NCBI RefSeq assembly: GCF_900102085.1 | Contig: NZ_FMVM01000012.1 | Coordinates: 85,676-149,675, forward strand | Direction of reading: 5' to 3' | Length of the DNA stretch: 64,000 nucleotides | Origin: Paenibacillus polysaccharolyticus | GTDB lineage: Bacteria; Bacillota; Bacilli; Paenibacillales; Paenibacillaceae | In this document: one piece after another, positions 1 to 8,414 of the stretch | Layout of the letters: each line of letters opens with the position of its first letter | How positions within the stretch are numbered: position 1 is the stretch's first letter | Position numbers and translations under genes: made by a program | Notes under the pieces: generated by a model | What the model saw: the letters and a program-made list of their open reading frames with translations, nothing else | Database searches by the model: none | Told to the model about the DNA's origin: nothing

Positions 1-565
1 ACTGTTCAATTCCACATGGAATGATACCCTGAAACCCAGCATGTTGAATGCCTGAGGTAATGTTAAAAGCAAACCCGTGACTCGTCACGAATCCACGTCG
101 ATGCTTACACCGATTAAACTTAATGCCGATGGCTGCAATCTTCAGATCACCGATCCATACGCCCGTATATCCTTCTTTGCGCTCGGATTCAACGCCCTGA
201 TCGGCGAGATAATCGATCATCACCTGCTCCAGCTTACGCAAGTAAGCATGCAGATCCAGTTCCTCATCCCGACCTAGTACTAACAAAGGGTAACCTACCA
301 ATTGACCCGGTCCATGATAAGTAATATCACCGCCGCGATCAATTTGAAACAAAGAGATGCCCTGCGCTTTCAGCTCTTCCTCACTCCACAGCAGATGCTC
401 CGGATGGTTCTGTGAACCAATGGTATAGGTTGGTGGATGCTGTAAAAGCAACAGCTGTTCAGGACCTTCACCTTCGTCCAGTTGCTGCACAATTGATTTC
501 TGAAGATTCCATGCCGCTTCATAATCCAGCATCGGTATGTATGCCACATTCAGCGGTTTGCCCAT
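1..565 (-). CDS. lipB: Lipoyl(octanoyl) transferase LipB, 3' end outside window
   Basis: Transfers octanoyl groups from acyl carrier protein to lipoyl domains of 2-oxoacid dehydrogenases. About 188 codons are visible. They carry the family signature RGGDITYHGPGQ, the IAAIGIK segment with the conserved lysine, and a PCGI segment with the expected catalytic cysteine near the cut end. The ATG at 565 has GAGGAAAC directly upstream. It is the last visible gene of the bkd operon, 117 bp after the E2 gene whose lipoyl domain is a logical substrate. The C-terminus lies beyond position 1. Confidence 0.93.
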   Translation of the reverse strand, partial: MGKPLNVAYIPMLDYEAAWNLQKSIVQQLDEGEGPEQLLLLQHPPTYTIGSQNHPEHLLWSEEELKAQGISLFQIDRGGDITYHGPGQLVGYPLLVLGRDEELDLHAYLRKLEQVMIDYLADQGVESERKEGYTGVWIGDLKIAAIGIKFNRCKHRRGFVTSHGFAFNITSGIQHAGFQGIIPCGIEQ

Positions 566-682
566 GTTTCCTCACATCCTTCTGCCCATGGTTTAATATA
601 TGAAGATACATCCGTCTCTAGACAGCCAGAAAAGTGCACGGCCCGAGGCACATACACTTTCCCGTCTTTCTATAATATAAAC

Positions 683-2164
683 TTAATACACTTTCGTTTC
701 CATGTTGTAGCCTTCCAGGTTCTCCTTAACACGTTGCAGGAACCGTCCACAGATGACGCCATCCAGAATCCGATGATCCAGAGAAAGACACAAGTTAGCC
801 ATGGACCGCACCGCGATCATATCATTAATGACCACCGGTTTCTTCACAATGGATTCAAAGGTAAGAATAGCGGCCTGTGGATAGTTGATAATTGGCTGGG
901 ACAAGATCGAACCAAATGAACCTGTATTGTTCACTGTAAATGTACCGCCTTGCATGTGATCCAGCTTCAGCGTACCTTCACGGGTCTTGCGAGCCAGATC
1001 ATCAATCTCGCGAGCGAGACCCGCGATATTACGCTGATCGGCCTGTTTGATGACCGGTGTAAGCACCGAATCCTCTGTACCTACAGCCATGGACAAGTTA
1101 ATATCCCGCTTCACAATAATTTTATCAACAGCCCATACTGAGTTCATGATCGGGTAATCTTTAATTGCATTGACGACACCCTTCATCATAAACGAAAGAT
1201 AGGTCAGGTTAATGCCCTCTTTCCGTTTGAACTCATCCTTCAATTTGTTGCGCAACATGACGAGGTTGGTTACATCCACTTCAATCATGGTCCACGCATG
1301 AGGGATTTCAGATACACTTTGACGCATGTTACGCGCTATGGCATTACGCACAGGGGTAACATCGATAAAATATTCTGATCTTCCTTGTCCGCCGCCTTCC
1401 ACTTCAATCTGTGGAATTTTCGGACTTTCGGTCAGGTGGATTCCGGAATGACGCACAGGAACGCCTGCATCGGATGCAGGTAGTGTCTGTCCTGCCACGC
1501 CACCAGAAGCTACCGAACCTGTATTCAAACCTGTATCTCTGATTCCACTGAACGGTGAAGAAGATATCGACTGTACTCCCTGATTGGCCGCAACAGATGT
1601 TTGTTCAGACGCTGATGTTGCATTCGCTTGACCACCTTGCCCAACATAGGCAAGTACGTCTTTACGTGTGATTCGACCGCCAGCCCCTGTTCCCGAAACC
1701 TGCTGCAGATTCAGTCCATGCTCTGCTGCCAAGGACTGTACTGCAGGAGAATACCGATGACGCATCGGCTGATTCGGATCAAATGCTGCTGCATTTGATC
1801 CTGTAGCTGCTACAGGAGATTGGCCTCCAGTACGCGGTGCTTGAGCTTGCCGAATCGGTTCCTCCTGACTCGCAGCAGGTGGAACTTGTTCAGCTGTATC
1901 TTCATCCGAAGCAGCGACTTGCATGCGGCAGATGGCTTCACCTACAGCAATTGTCGTACCCTCTTCCACCAATAGATCACCCATAATGCCATCCACCGTA
2001 GACGGTATCTCGGCATTCACTTTATCCGTAATGACTTCGCAGATCGGCTCGTACTGCTCCACACGGTCACCCGGTTTTTTCAACCATTTGGCTATGGTAG
2101 CCGAGACCAGAGATTCCGCGAGCTGCGGCATAATGACCTCGATCCATTTCATACGTTCAGCCAT
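683..2164 (-). CDS. bkdB: Branched-chain 2-oxoacid dehydrogenase E2 (dihydrolipoamide acyltransferase)
   Basis: Core acyltransferase of the branched-chain keto acid dehydrogenase complex. There is one N-terminal lipoyl domain (about 8-85) with the lipoylated lysine in ITDKVNAEIPS. A peripheral-subunit-binding domain follows at about 137-172 (SPAVQSLAAEHG, GRITRKDV), then a long Gly/Ser/Ala-rich linker. The catalytic domain ends with the DHRILDG active-site motif. It is 493 aa, slightly long because of the linker. The ATG at 2164 follows TTTGGAGTG. It sits 37 bp behind E1 beta. The bkd assignment rests on the E1 sequences; a mixed pyruvate/branched-chain substrate range cannot be excluded. Confidence 0.92.
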   Translation of the reverse strand: MAERMKWIEVIMPQLAESLVSATIAKWLKKPGDRVEQYEPICEVITDKVNAEIPSTVDGIMGDLLVEEGTTIAVGEAICRMQVAASDEDTAEQVPPAASQEEPIRQAQAPRTGGQSPVAATGSNAAAFDPNQPMRHRYSPAVQSLAAEHGLNLQQVSGTGAGGRITRKDVLAYVGQGGQANATSASEQTSVAANQGVQSISSSPFSGIRDTGLNTGSVASGGVAGQTLPASDAGVPVRHSGIHLTESPKIPQIEVEGGGQGRSEYFIDVTPVRNAIARNMRQSVSEIPHAWTMIEVDVTNLVMLRNKLKDEFKRKEGINLTYLSFMMKGVVNAIKDYPIMNSVWAVDKIIVKRDINLSMAVGTEDSVLTPVIKQADQRNIAGLAREIDDLARKTREGTLKLDHMQGGTFTVNNTGSFGSILSQPIINYPQAAILTFESIVKKPVVINDMIAVRSMANLCLSLDHRILDGVICGRFLQRVKENLEGYNMETKVY

Positions 2165-2201
2165 TGATTTATCACTCCAAACTTTGTTCTATCTTTATCG
2201 A

Positions 2202-3188
2202 TTAATACGCTGCAAGTTCACGCATGGCTGTTTTGGCTTTATCCTTGCTCAGCATATAAAATTTCTCCAGCGTAGGACTGATTGGCATAGCTGGTACATC
2301 TGGACCGCACAAACGCTGAATAGGGGCGTCCAGATCAAACAGACATTCCTCACTGATGATCGCCGCCACTTCTGCGCCTACACCACCGGTTTTGTTATCT
2401 TCGTGCACGATCAGCACCTTGCCTGTCAACCGGGCAGAATCGATAATCGCTTCACGGTCGAGCGGTTGCAGTGTACGCAGATCCAGTACGTGTGCCGTGA
2501 TACCTTCTTCCCGTTCCAGCTCCTCAGCGGCCTGCATAACAAAATGCAATGGCTGACTGTACCCGATAACTGTAATATCGGCACCTTCACGAAGCACATT
2601 GGCCTTACCGATTGGAACGATGTAATCATCTTCAGGCACATCTTCCTTGATCAGCTTGTAACATTTTTTATTTTCGAAAAAGAGTACCGGGTCCGGGTCG
2701 CGGACAGCCGCTTTCAGCAAACCTTTCGCGTCATACGCCGAGTAAGGAGCAATGATTTTGAGTCCCGGTGTACCAAAGAAGATGGATTCCGGACATTGGG
2801 AGTGGTACAAGCCGCCGAAGATCCCGCCACCGATTGGCGCTCGAATCACAATTGGACAGCTCCAATCATTGTTGGAGCGATAGCGGATTTTGGCCGCCTC
2901 ACTAATAATCTGATTTGTTGCCGGCAACATAAAGTCCGAATATTGCATTTCCGCAATCGGCTTCATGCCGTACATTGCTGCACCGATAGCCACACCGGCA
3001 ATCGCCGATTCAGATAGTGGCGTATCCATGACACGCATCTCGCCAAATTGATCCTGCAACCCTTTGGTTGTGGTGAACACGCCACCTTTTACACCGACGT
3101 CCTCGCCAAGAACAAAAACATTCTCGTCCCGTTCCATCTCTTCTTTCATTGCGAGACGGATTGCATCAATATATTCCATCATAGCCAT
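2202..3188 (-). CDS. bkdAB: Branched-chain 2-oxoacid dehydrogenase E1 beta subunit
   Basis: Forms the thiamine-diphosphate-dependent decarboxylase heterotetramer with the E1 alpha subunit encoded just upstream. The 328-aa protein has a transketolase-like pyrimidine-binding N-terminal half (GEDVGVKGGVF near 28-38) and a transketolase C-terminal domain (HEDNKTGGVGAEVA). Length matches the family. Only 2 bp separate it from the E1 alpha stop codon, which implies translational coupling; AAGGGGGAC precedes the ATG. Confidence 0.93.
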   Translation of the reverse strand: MAMMEYIDAIRLAMKEEMERDENVFVLGEDVGVKGGVFTTTKGLQDQFGEMRVMDTPLSESAIAGVAIGAAMYGMKPIAEMQYSDFMLPATNQIISEAAKIRYRSNNDWSCPIVIRAPIGGGIFGGLYHSQCPESIFFGTPGLKIIAPYSAYDAKGLLKAAVRDPDPVLFFENKKCYKLIKEDVPEDDYIVPIGKANVLREGADITVIGYSQPLHFVMQAAEELEREEGITAHVLDLRTLQPLDREAIIDSARLTGKVLIVHEDNKTGGVGAEVAAIISEECLFDLDAPIQRLCGPDVPAMPISPTLEKFYMLSKDKAKTAMRELAAY

Positions 3189-3190
3189 GA

Positions 3191-4219
3191 TTACCGTCCC
3201 CCTTCTTCGCTGTCTGCATAGACATGCGTCAGCGTGTCCTCAGGTTTGGGATATGGCGCATTGTCTGCATATTCAGTTGCTTCTTTCATTTCCAGCGCAA
3301 GCTGGGAAGCCAGATCCGCATCCCGGGCTTCGTCCCAGATGCCGCATTCAATCAAATAATTTTTCATCCGAAGTACGCCGTCTTTCTTCCAGTTCTCCTC
3401 AACTTCTTCCTTCGTCCGGTAGGCCAAGTCATTATCCGAAGTCGAGTGTGGAGACAAACGATACATCATCGCTTCAATCAGTGTCGGACCTTCGCCGGCG
3501 ATAGCGCGCTGGCGTGCTTCCTTCACAGCCGCGTACACTTCGAGTGCATCGTTGCCATCTACGCGAAGTCCCGGGAAACCATACCCCAGTGCACGATCAG
3601 AGATTTTGCCGCTGAGCTGTTTGTGAATAGGAACCGAAATTGCATATTGATTGTTCTCACACATAATGATGACAGGCAGCTTATGCACACCTGCAAAGTT
3701 CGCGCCTTCGTGGAAATCCCCCTGGTTGCTTGAACCTTCCCCAAAGGTAACAAAAGAAACAAACTCTTTCTTCTGCATTTTGGCAGCAAGAGCAAATCCG
3801 ACCGCATGAGGAACTTGTGTAGTCACCGGGCTGGACCCGGTAACGATACGCAGTTTCTTATGACCAAAGTGGCCTGGCATCTGCCGGCCGCCACTGTTTG
3901 GATCTTCGGCCTTGGCAAAGGCAGACAGCATCAGCTCACGCGGTGTCATACCTACGGCCATAACGAAACCGTAATCGCGGTAATAAGGCAAAAAGTAATC
4001 ATGATCACGGTCCAAACCAAAAGCCGCCCCGACTTGCGCTGCCTCCTGACCCACACCGGATACGTGAAAGTTAATTTTGCCCGCCCGCTGCAAGAGCAAG
4101 CAACGTTCGTCAAACTTGCGTGCAAGCAGCATGTATTTGTACATATCTAAAACTTCTCCATCAGTTAGTCCCAGTTGTTGATGTCGATGAACCGCATCTG
4201 CAGTACCTTGTGAACTCAT
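3191..4219 (-). CDS. bkdAA: Branched-chain 2-oxoacid dehydrogenase E1 alpha subunit
   Basis: Carries the thiamine diphosphate site of the E1 component, which decarboxylates 2-oxoisovalerate and related acids and acylates the E2 lipoyl arm. The motif GEGSSNQGDFHEG and the following CENNQYAIS form the ThDP-binding fold. DPNSGGRQMPGHFG and TGSSPVTTQVPHAVG closely resemble Bacillus BkdAA rather than PdhA. Length is 342 aa. A strong AAAAGGAGG precedes the ATG. A 142-bp gap separates it from lpd. It contains a TATAAT-like box, but no convincing -35. Confidence 0.93.
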   Translation of the reverse strand: MSSQGTADAVHRHQQLGLTDGEVLDMYKYMLLARKFDERCLLLQRAGKINFHVSGVGQEAAQVGAAFGLDRDHDYFLPYYRDYGFVMAVGMTPRELMLSAFAKAEDPNSGGRQMPGHFGHKKLRIVTGSSPVTTQVPHAVGFALAAKMQKKEFVSFVTFGEGSSNQGDFHEGANFAGVHKLPVIIMCENNQYAISVPIHKQLSGKISDRALGYGFPGLRVDGNDALEVYAAVKEARQRAIAGEGPTLIEAMMYRLSPHSTSDNDLAYRTKEEVEENWKKDGVLRMKNYLIECGIWDEARDADLASQLALEMKEATEYADNAPYPKPEDTLTHVYADSEEGGR

Positions 4220-4361
4220 ATGAGGTACCTCCTTTTAATCAAAGCCTTTTGCAAGTCCTACTACCCGATCTTATAACCTGGTACTAAGACTTGGCTTAAC
4301 CTTATTATAATCCCTTTTGCCCAAAAAAGGAAAGTACCTTTCTCACTCAGGGTTGTCTGAC

Positions 4362-5786
4362 TTACATTCCAATCGCTTTTCCATCCACGGCTAACATCGC
4401 TTCGCCCATAATTTCCGACAATGAAGGATGCGGATGTATGGTCTGTCCGACTTCCCATGGCGTTGCATCCAGCATTTGTGCCAATGCAGCCTCAGCGATC
4501 AATTCCGTAACATGGGTGCCAATCATATGTACCCCTAAAATATCATTCGTTTTGGCATCCGCAATAACCTTCACGAATCCATCGCGACTTCCGTGAATCA
4601 AAGACTTGCCGATGGCCTGGAATGGGAACTTGCCGGTTTTGATCTCGTATCCGCGTTCCTTAGCTTCTTTCTCGGTGAATCCAATGCTGGCAGCTTCCGG
4701 GCGTGTATACACGCAGCGCGGAATCCGATGTGCTTCAACCGGATGCACGCTCTCACCAGCAAGATGATTGACTGCAAGGATGCCTTCGTGACTTGCGGCA
4801 TGAGCAAGCTGTAACCCGCCGATACAATCACCAATCGCATAGATATGGCCTTCTCCAGTCTGCAGGTGTTTGTTGACCGCAATAAAACCTCGTTCCACTT
4901 TGATATCGGTATTCTCAAGTCCGATATTTTCAACATTAGCTTGACGCCCAACAGACACCAGCATTTTTTCAGCCGTCAGCGTTTCTACCTTATCTCCCGC
5001 AAGCTGCACGTCAATGTTCACGTTCTGATCATCGGTGTGGTAACTGTCGGTCATCAGCTTAGCGCCAGTCAAGAAACGCACGCCTCGTTTACCAAGTAAA
5101 CGTTGCATTTCTTTTGCTATATCCTCGTCTTCTGCAGGAAGCACATGAGCCGCTGTCTCAACCACCGTAACACTCACGCCAAAGTCATTCAGCATAGAGG
5201 CCCATTCCAGACCGATAACACCACCGCCCACAATGAGGATTGAAGCTGGCAATTCGTCCATGCGAAGCGCTTCATCACTGCTCATGATGTATCGTCCATC
5301 CGGTTCAAGACCCGGTAGCACACGTGGACGTGAGCCCGTAGCAATAATCAGGTTCGTTGGAACGACCGTGTCCATCTCGCCATCCTCATACTCCACCGCT
5401 ACAGCCCCGCTCTGTGGTGAGAAGATCGACGGCCCGATCACACGTCCTTTGGCGTGCACGACTTCGATTTTATTTTTTTTCATCAAATATTGAACGCCCT
5501 GATGAAGTTGCTCCACAATCGCATCTTTACGCGCCTGAACCTTCGGGAACACAAGCGTTGTTCCTGTTGTCTCGATGCCGTAGCTCTCGCTATCCTGAAT
5601 CTCAGCGTACATCTCGGCACTTTTTAGCAGCGCCTTGCTTGGGATACATCCACGATGCAGGCAAGTTCCACCTAGCTTGTCCTTTTCTATAATAACGACC
5701 TTTTTGCCTAGCTGGGCAGCACGGATCGCCGCAACATATCCGCCCGTTCCTCCACCTAATACAGCAACATCACATGGTATTGGCAT
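4362..5786 (-). CDS. lpdV: Dihydrolipoyl dehydrogenase (E3)
   Basis: FAD-dependent enzyme that reoxidises dihydrolipoamide on E2 and passes electrons to NAD+. The N-terminal FAD motif is AVLGGGTGGYVAA, the redox disulfide is GGTCLHRGCIPSKALL, and the NAD-binding motif is IVGGGVIGLEWASM. The C-terminal interface has the HPHPSLSE histidine-glutamate pair. 474 aa is typical. As first gene of the operon it has AGAGGAG before the ATG at 5786. Bacillus calls the equivalent gene lpdV (bkd-linked); bfmBC is an older synonym. Confidence 0.92.
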   Translation of the reverse strand: MPIPCDVAVLGGGTGGYVAAIRAAQLGKKVVIIEKDKLGGTCLHRGCIPSKALLKSAEMYAEIQDSESYGIETTGTTLVFPKVQARKDAIVEQLHQGVQYLMKKNKIEVVHAKGRVIGPSIFSPQSGAVAVEYEDGEMDTVVPTNLIIATGSRPRVLPGLEPDGRYIMSSDEALRMDELPASILIVGGGVIGLEWASMLNDFGVSVTVVETAAHVLPAEDEDIAKEMQRLLGKRGVRFLTGAKLMTDSYHTDDQNVNIDVQLAGDKVETLTAEKMLVSVGRQANVENIGLENTDIKVERGFIAVNKHLQTGEGHIYAIGDCIGGLQLAHAASHEGILAVNHLAGESVHPVEAHRIPRCVYTRPEAASIGFTEKEAKERGYEIKTGKFPFQAIGKSLIHGSRDGFVKVIADAKTNDILGVHMIGTHVTELIAEAALAQMLDATPWEVGQTIHPHPSLSEIMGEAMLAVDGKAIGM

Positions 5787-5875
5787 CTCTATGTTCTCCT
5801 CTATATGCTCATTTTTTTGAAAATAAATATTAATAAAATGACCGATGGTACCTTAACATTTTTCTTATCCTCTAT

Positions 5876-5918
5876 ATATCATTGTACTCTCCTTGCGTGG
5901 TCAACTCAAAATTTGACC
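5876..5918 (-). promoter_or_regulatory. Candidate bkd operon promoter with inverted repeat
   Basis: Two overlapping sigma-A-like readings exist on the minus strand: TTGACC (5904-5899) with GATATA/TGATAT about 17-18 bp on, and TTTGAG (5910-5905), 18 bp, TACAAT (5886-5881). A perfect 6-bp inverted repeat GGTCAA-N8-TTGACC spans 5899-5918 and overlaps the -35 elements, as expected for an operator. No regulator gene is adjacent. Confidence 0.4.
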
Positions 5919-5928
5919 CATTCTCGCA

Positions 5929-5957
5929 TGGACAGTCTGTACATTCCAAGCTATGAT
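5929..5957 (+). promoter_or_regulatory. Sigma-A-type promoter for the DUF2627 gene
   Basis: TGGACA (5929-5934) is followed after exactly 17 bp by TATGAT (5952-5957). Each hexamer has one mismatch to consensus. The predicted start lies about 60 bp before the start codon. Confidence 0.55.
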
Positions 5958-6026
5958 ATAAGCAGGGATTCCCTGTAAGCGTAACCTTTATTTTATGTCT
6001 ACACTGGCAGAAAGGGTATAATGCTC

Positions 6027-6338
6027 ATGAATACAAAAATAGTCTTTGCGCGCTTTCTCGCAATTGTTATACTCGTTATCCCAGGCTTAATGGCCATGAA
6101 GGGCTTCCTCATGATGAAAGATGCCTTATTTCTATATTACGCGGAGCACGGAAACGACCTGATCGCTCCCGGATTCCAGTGGCTTTCCTTCTTGGGTGGG
6201 CTCGTGCTTTTTGCGGCAGGCATGAGTTTTCTCGGAGGCTGGATTCTGTTTCGCGACCGCAAACGCAATTATGTAGGACCACGTTTTCGCTCCAAAAAAC
6301 AGTCAGAACAGATGGAAACACCCGGAAGCACTTCATGA
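6027..6338 (+). CDS. DUF2627 family small membrane protein (YqzF-like)
   Basis: A small membrane protein of unknown function with two hydrophobic segments (about 6-25 and 45-72) and a basic C-terminal tail (RDRKRNYVGPRFRSKKQ). B. subtilis yqzF of the same family also sits beside the bkd genes, so synteny supports the call. Two start ATGs are possible, 6021 and 6027. The AAAGGG motif sits about 10 nt before 6027 and only 4 nt before 6021, so 6027 is preferred, giving 103 aa. It is transcribed divergently from bkd and its terminator overlaps the end of the gene. Confidence 0.8.
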   Translation: MNTKIVFARFLAIVILVIPGLMAMKGFLMMKDALFLYYAEHGNDLIAPGFQWLSFLGGLVLFAAGMSFLGGWILFRDRKRNYVGPRFRSKKQSEQMETPGSTS

Positions 6339-6354
6339 TTCCGGGCTTTTTTGT
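6321..6354 (+). terminator. Rho-independent terminator after DUF2627 gene
   Basis: The stem CCCGGAA/TTCCGGG (6321-6327 with 6339-6345) is followed by a C and eight T residues. It begins inside the last codons of the upstream gene. Confidence 0.85.
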
Positions 6355-6378
6355 TTTCTGCGCATGATTAGAGATGCT

Positions 6379-6591
6379 TCATTCATACAAGGCATCTCGA
6401 AGTTTAGTGGACATGCGTGACTCTTTCGAAGATGATTTCAGAATCGTTCTGCGCAATGTCAGATTGCTGGCTTGTAGCCGTTCTGCTTCTGTCAGTAGTT
6501 CTGTAAATAATGCCTGCGCAGCTTCATCCAGCTTGCCTTGGTTATTCAGCTCCTCATATCGTTGCTTCAGTGAGGTTAATGCTTCGTTCAT
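6379..6591 (-). CDS. Small helical protein of unknown function
   Basis: A 70-aa protein that I do not assign to a family. It is predicted helical, rich in Leu, Glu and Lys (LTSLKQRYEELNNQG), and ends in a basic stretch around KSSSKESRMSTKLRD. The ATG at 6591 has AAAGAGGTG 6 nt upstream. A GTG three codons earlier overlaps the ribosome-binding site and is rejected. It converges with the DUF2627 gene and diverges from tdk. Confidence 0.7.
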   Translation of the reverse strand: MNEALTSLKQRYEELNNQGKLDEAAQALFTELLTEAERLQASNLTLRRTILKSSSKESRMSTKLRDALYE

Positions 6592-6767
6592 TGGTAACAC
6601 CTCTTTTCAGATAACTCTAGTGGCTCCAGCTTTCGGAACCAACATCGTAACCATCCATATAGTAACACAAACCGATTTATATTAGTTCTGGCTCTTTCCA
6701 AAGAAGATGTGGTAATCTGTAATGGTCGCTTTTTTTGAATTCCGTATGCGAGAGGGGTAGCAGCACC

Positions 6768-7367
6768 GTGCAAACTGGACGTATTACCGTAATTACTGGA
6801 CCCATGTTCAGTGAAAAATCTGGTGAACTTATTCGCCGTTGTCAGAAACTTATTCAATTTGGCCGTAAAAAGGTCGTTGCCTACAAACCAGCCGAGGATG
6901 ATCGATTCGCTCAGGACGAGATCGTAAGCCGGATCGGCTACAGACTTCCTGCCCATTCCATTCCCCGGCAATTAACGCCGGAATCCGTTGAGACCATTCT
7001 GAATCAAACCATAGATGCCGATGTTGTTGCCTTTGATGAAGTTCAGTTTTTCAGCAGTGCCATCATGGAACTCGTTTCCGAACTGGCTTACTGTGGCAAA
7101 CATGTGATTGTGGATGGACTGAACATGGATTATCGCGGAAAAGAATTCGGATATATCGGTGGCCTGCTTGCCATGGCTGATGATATTGAGAAACTTTCTG
7201 CATTCTGCGCGGTATGCGGCAGCCCGGATGCTGCCTTTACACAGCGAATTGTCAACGGAGAGCCTGTTACATTGGGTCCAGTTGTCATGATCGGCGATTC
7301 GGAGGCTTATGAGCCCCGCTGTCGTTGCTGCTTTATTCCTCCTCATAAAGTGGAATGCCCGTCCTAA
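6768..7367 (+). CDS. tdk: Thymidine kinase with altered P-loop
   Basis: Phosphorylates thymidine in the salvage pathway. The type II fold is clear: N-terminal P-loop ITGPMFSEKSGELIRR, catalytic AFDEVQFF, lasso/zinc ribbon with CAVCG and CRCCF cysteines, and 199 aa. The usual GPMFSGKSEEL is here GPMFSEKSGEL, so the glycine before the P-loop lysine is replaced by glutamate. The start is taken as GTG 6768, which has GAGGGG 10 nt upstream; a TTG at 6735 has no ribosome-binding site. It is a single-gene unit with its own terminator. Confidence 0.92.
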   Translation: MQTGRITVITGPMFSEKSGELIRRCQKLIQFGRKKVVAYKPAEDDRFAQDEIVSRIGYRLPAHSIPRQLTPESVETILNQTIDADVVAFDEVQFFSSAIMELVSELAYCGKHVIVDGLNMDYRGKEFGYIGGLLAMADDIEKLSAFCAVCGSPDAAFTQRIVNGEPVTLGPVVMIGDSEAYEPRCRCCFIPPHKVECPS

Positions 7368-7382
7368 GATACACTCAGAACC

Positions 7383-7405
7383 AAAGCCCAATTGGGCTTT
7401 TTTTT
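7383..7405 (+). terminator. Rho-independent terminator after tdk
   Basis: The stem AAAGCCC/GGGCTTT with an AATT loop is followed by a run of T. It sits between two convergent genes and may work in both directions. Confidence 0.85.
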
Positions 7406-7471
7406 ATTGCCAGCAACAGAACAGGCACAAAAAAGCACCGCTGTGTGCGATGCTCTCCAAATCACTTCCCG

Positions 7472-7948
7472 CTAGTCACGGGAAACAAAATATTTGTTGG
7501 TCATGTAATATGCGTCGCCACGTGACGTTTCTACCATTCCTTTTTTGGCATCCAGGAATACAATCTCTTTACATTTCGTGCAATACCATTTGGTACGTTT
7601 ATAAGGAGATTCTGTGACGTAGGCCGTGCCGCATTTACAATCAATTTTCATCAATAGCTCGGTGGATTTATAAGCACTGGACAGACGTTCCAGGTTATCC
7701 TGCTGCTGTGTTGGCATGATCGTCTGCTGATAATCGGATAAATGATTTTGAACCTTAAAGTCTGCGACCAAACCTGCATTTAACCCAAAAAACTCTTTGC
7801 CGATCTCCGTTACGAAGCGTCTCTCATTTCTATAACAATCGAGCCATTCAACAATCTGCTTATTAGACAGTGGAACCGTACCCTTGATACCGCTATTTAA
7901 GGTGTAGGTCATGATGTATAAAGTATCGTCTTGTCTTCCTGAGTACAT
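7472..7948 (-). CDS. Zinc-ribbon-ended protein of unknown function
   Basis: A 158-aa protein with no family I recognise. The first 95 residues are mixed alpha/beta with aromatic clusters (LSNKQIVEWLDCYRNERRF). The last third has CKCG and CTKC pairs spaced about 19 residues apart, typical of a zinc ribbon. The start is secure, since CGAAGGAGG precedes the ATG. The neighbouring short gene also encodes two CxxC pairs. Confidence 0.7.
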   Translation of the reverse strand: MYSGRQDDTLYIMTYTLNSGIKGTVPLSNKQIVEWLDCYRNERRFVTEIGKEFFGLNAGLVADFKVQNHLSDYQQTIMPTQQQDNLERLSSAYKSTELLMKIDCKCGTAYVTESPYKRTKWYCTKCKEIVFLDAKKGMVETSRGDAYYMTNKYFVSRD

Positions 7949-8037
7949 TAGAATCCTCCTTCGAATACATTTGCTAATGTACTACAAAAACGCGCATAAA
8001 TCAAAAAAATATTGTTTCCTGAGCGCATTTCTTCTTA

Positions 8038-8253
8038 TTAAATGGGAAACATACCTCTCTCATCTGCTATTGTCTTACAAGAACTGCATACACCTGTAAC
8101 ATTTCCCTGTGGAGCAGCATAATACACGACCCTTTTCACATGTTTCCTGCAAATGGAACAGTAGTTCCTCCTTTCCTTTTTTGGAGTGTAGTCCGATAGC
8201 TTCACTACGTTTTGCTGCCGCCGAAACCTCCGTAAAAAACCTAGCCAATTCAT
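8038..8253 (-). CDS. Small zinc-ribbon protein preceded by a sigma-H promoter
   Basis: A 71-aa protein with a basic N-terminus (LGFLRRFRRQQNVVKL) and two CxxC knuckles (CSICRK near 32 and CSSCKT near 56), consistent with one bound zinc. Function is unknown. The ribosome-binding site (AAGAGTGAAG) is only moderate. A near-ideal sigma-H promoter lies about 110 bp upstream, which suggests expression at the onset of stationary phase or sporulation. It follows the terminator of the cysteine hydrolase gene, so it is probably transcribed alone. Confidence 0.65.
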   Translation of the reverse strand: MNWLGFLRRFRRQQNVVKLSDYTPKKERRNYCSICRKHVKRVVYYAAPQGNVTGVCSSCKTIADERGMFPI

Positions 8254-8366
8254 ATTCGCTTCACTCTTTCTTATGCGCTAGCCTTGTCATCGTTTTTTCC
8301 TTGGCCTGCAAAATCGCGCCACCTGTTATGTATACGATTCCAAGTTGTGCGTGCCGATCTCATATT

Positions 8367-8395
8367 TTATTCGACGTTTCGGGTGTTTTTCCTGT
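8367..8395 (-). promoter_or_regulatory. Sigma-H promoter for the 71-aa zinc-ribbon gene
   Basis: On the minus strand ACAGGAAAA (-35, 8395-8387) is followed after 11 bp by GTCGAATAA (-10, 8375-8367). This matches the B. subtilis sigma-H consensus RnAGGAwWW-N11/12-RnnGAATww at every defined position. Confidence 0.7.
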
Positions 8396-8414
8396 TTTAA
8401 TCTCAGTACATATT

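Noticed and set aside
1923..3017. Plus-strand ORF of 364 codons opposite E1 beta and E2
   Set aside because: It is antisense to two clearly conserved genes and has no ribosome-binding site or recognisable protein; it reflects codon bias of the opposite strand.
4220..4361. Internal promoter between lpd and the E1 alpha gene
   Set aside because: A TATAAT-like box is present but no acceptable -35 at 16-18 bp, so the genes are treated as one operon.
5787..6020. Sigma-L (-24/-12) promoter for the bkd operon
   Set aside because: No TGGCAC-N5-TTGCA-like element is present on the minus strand.
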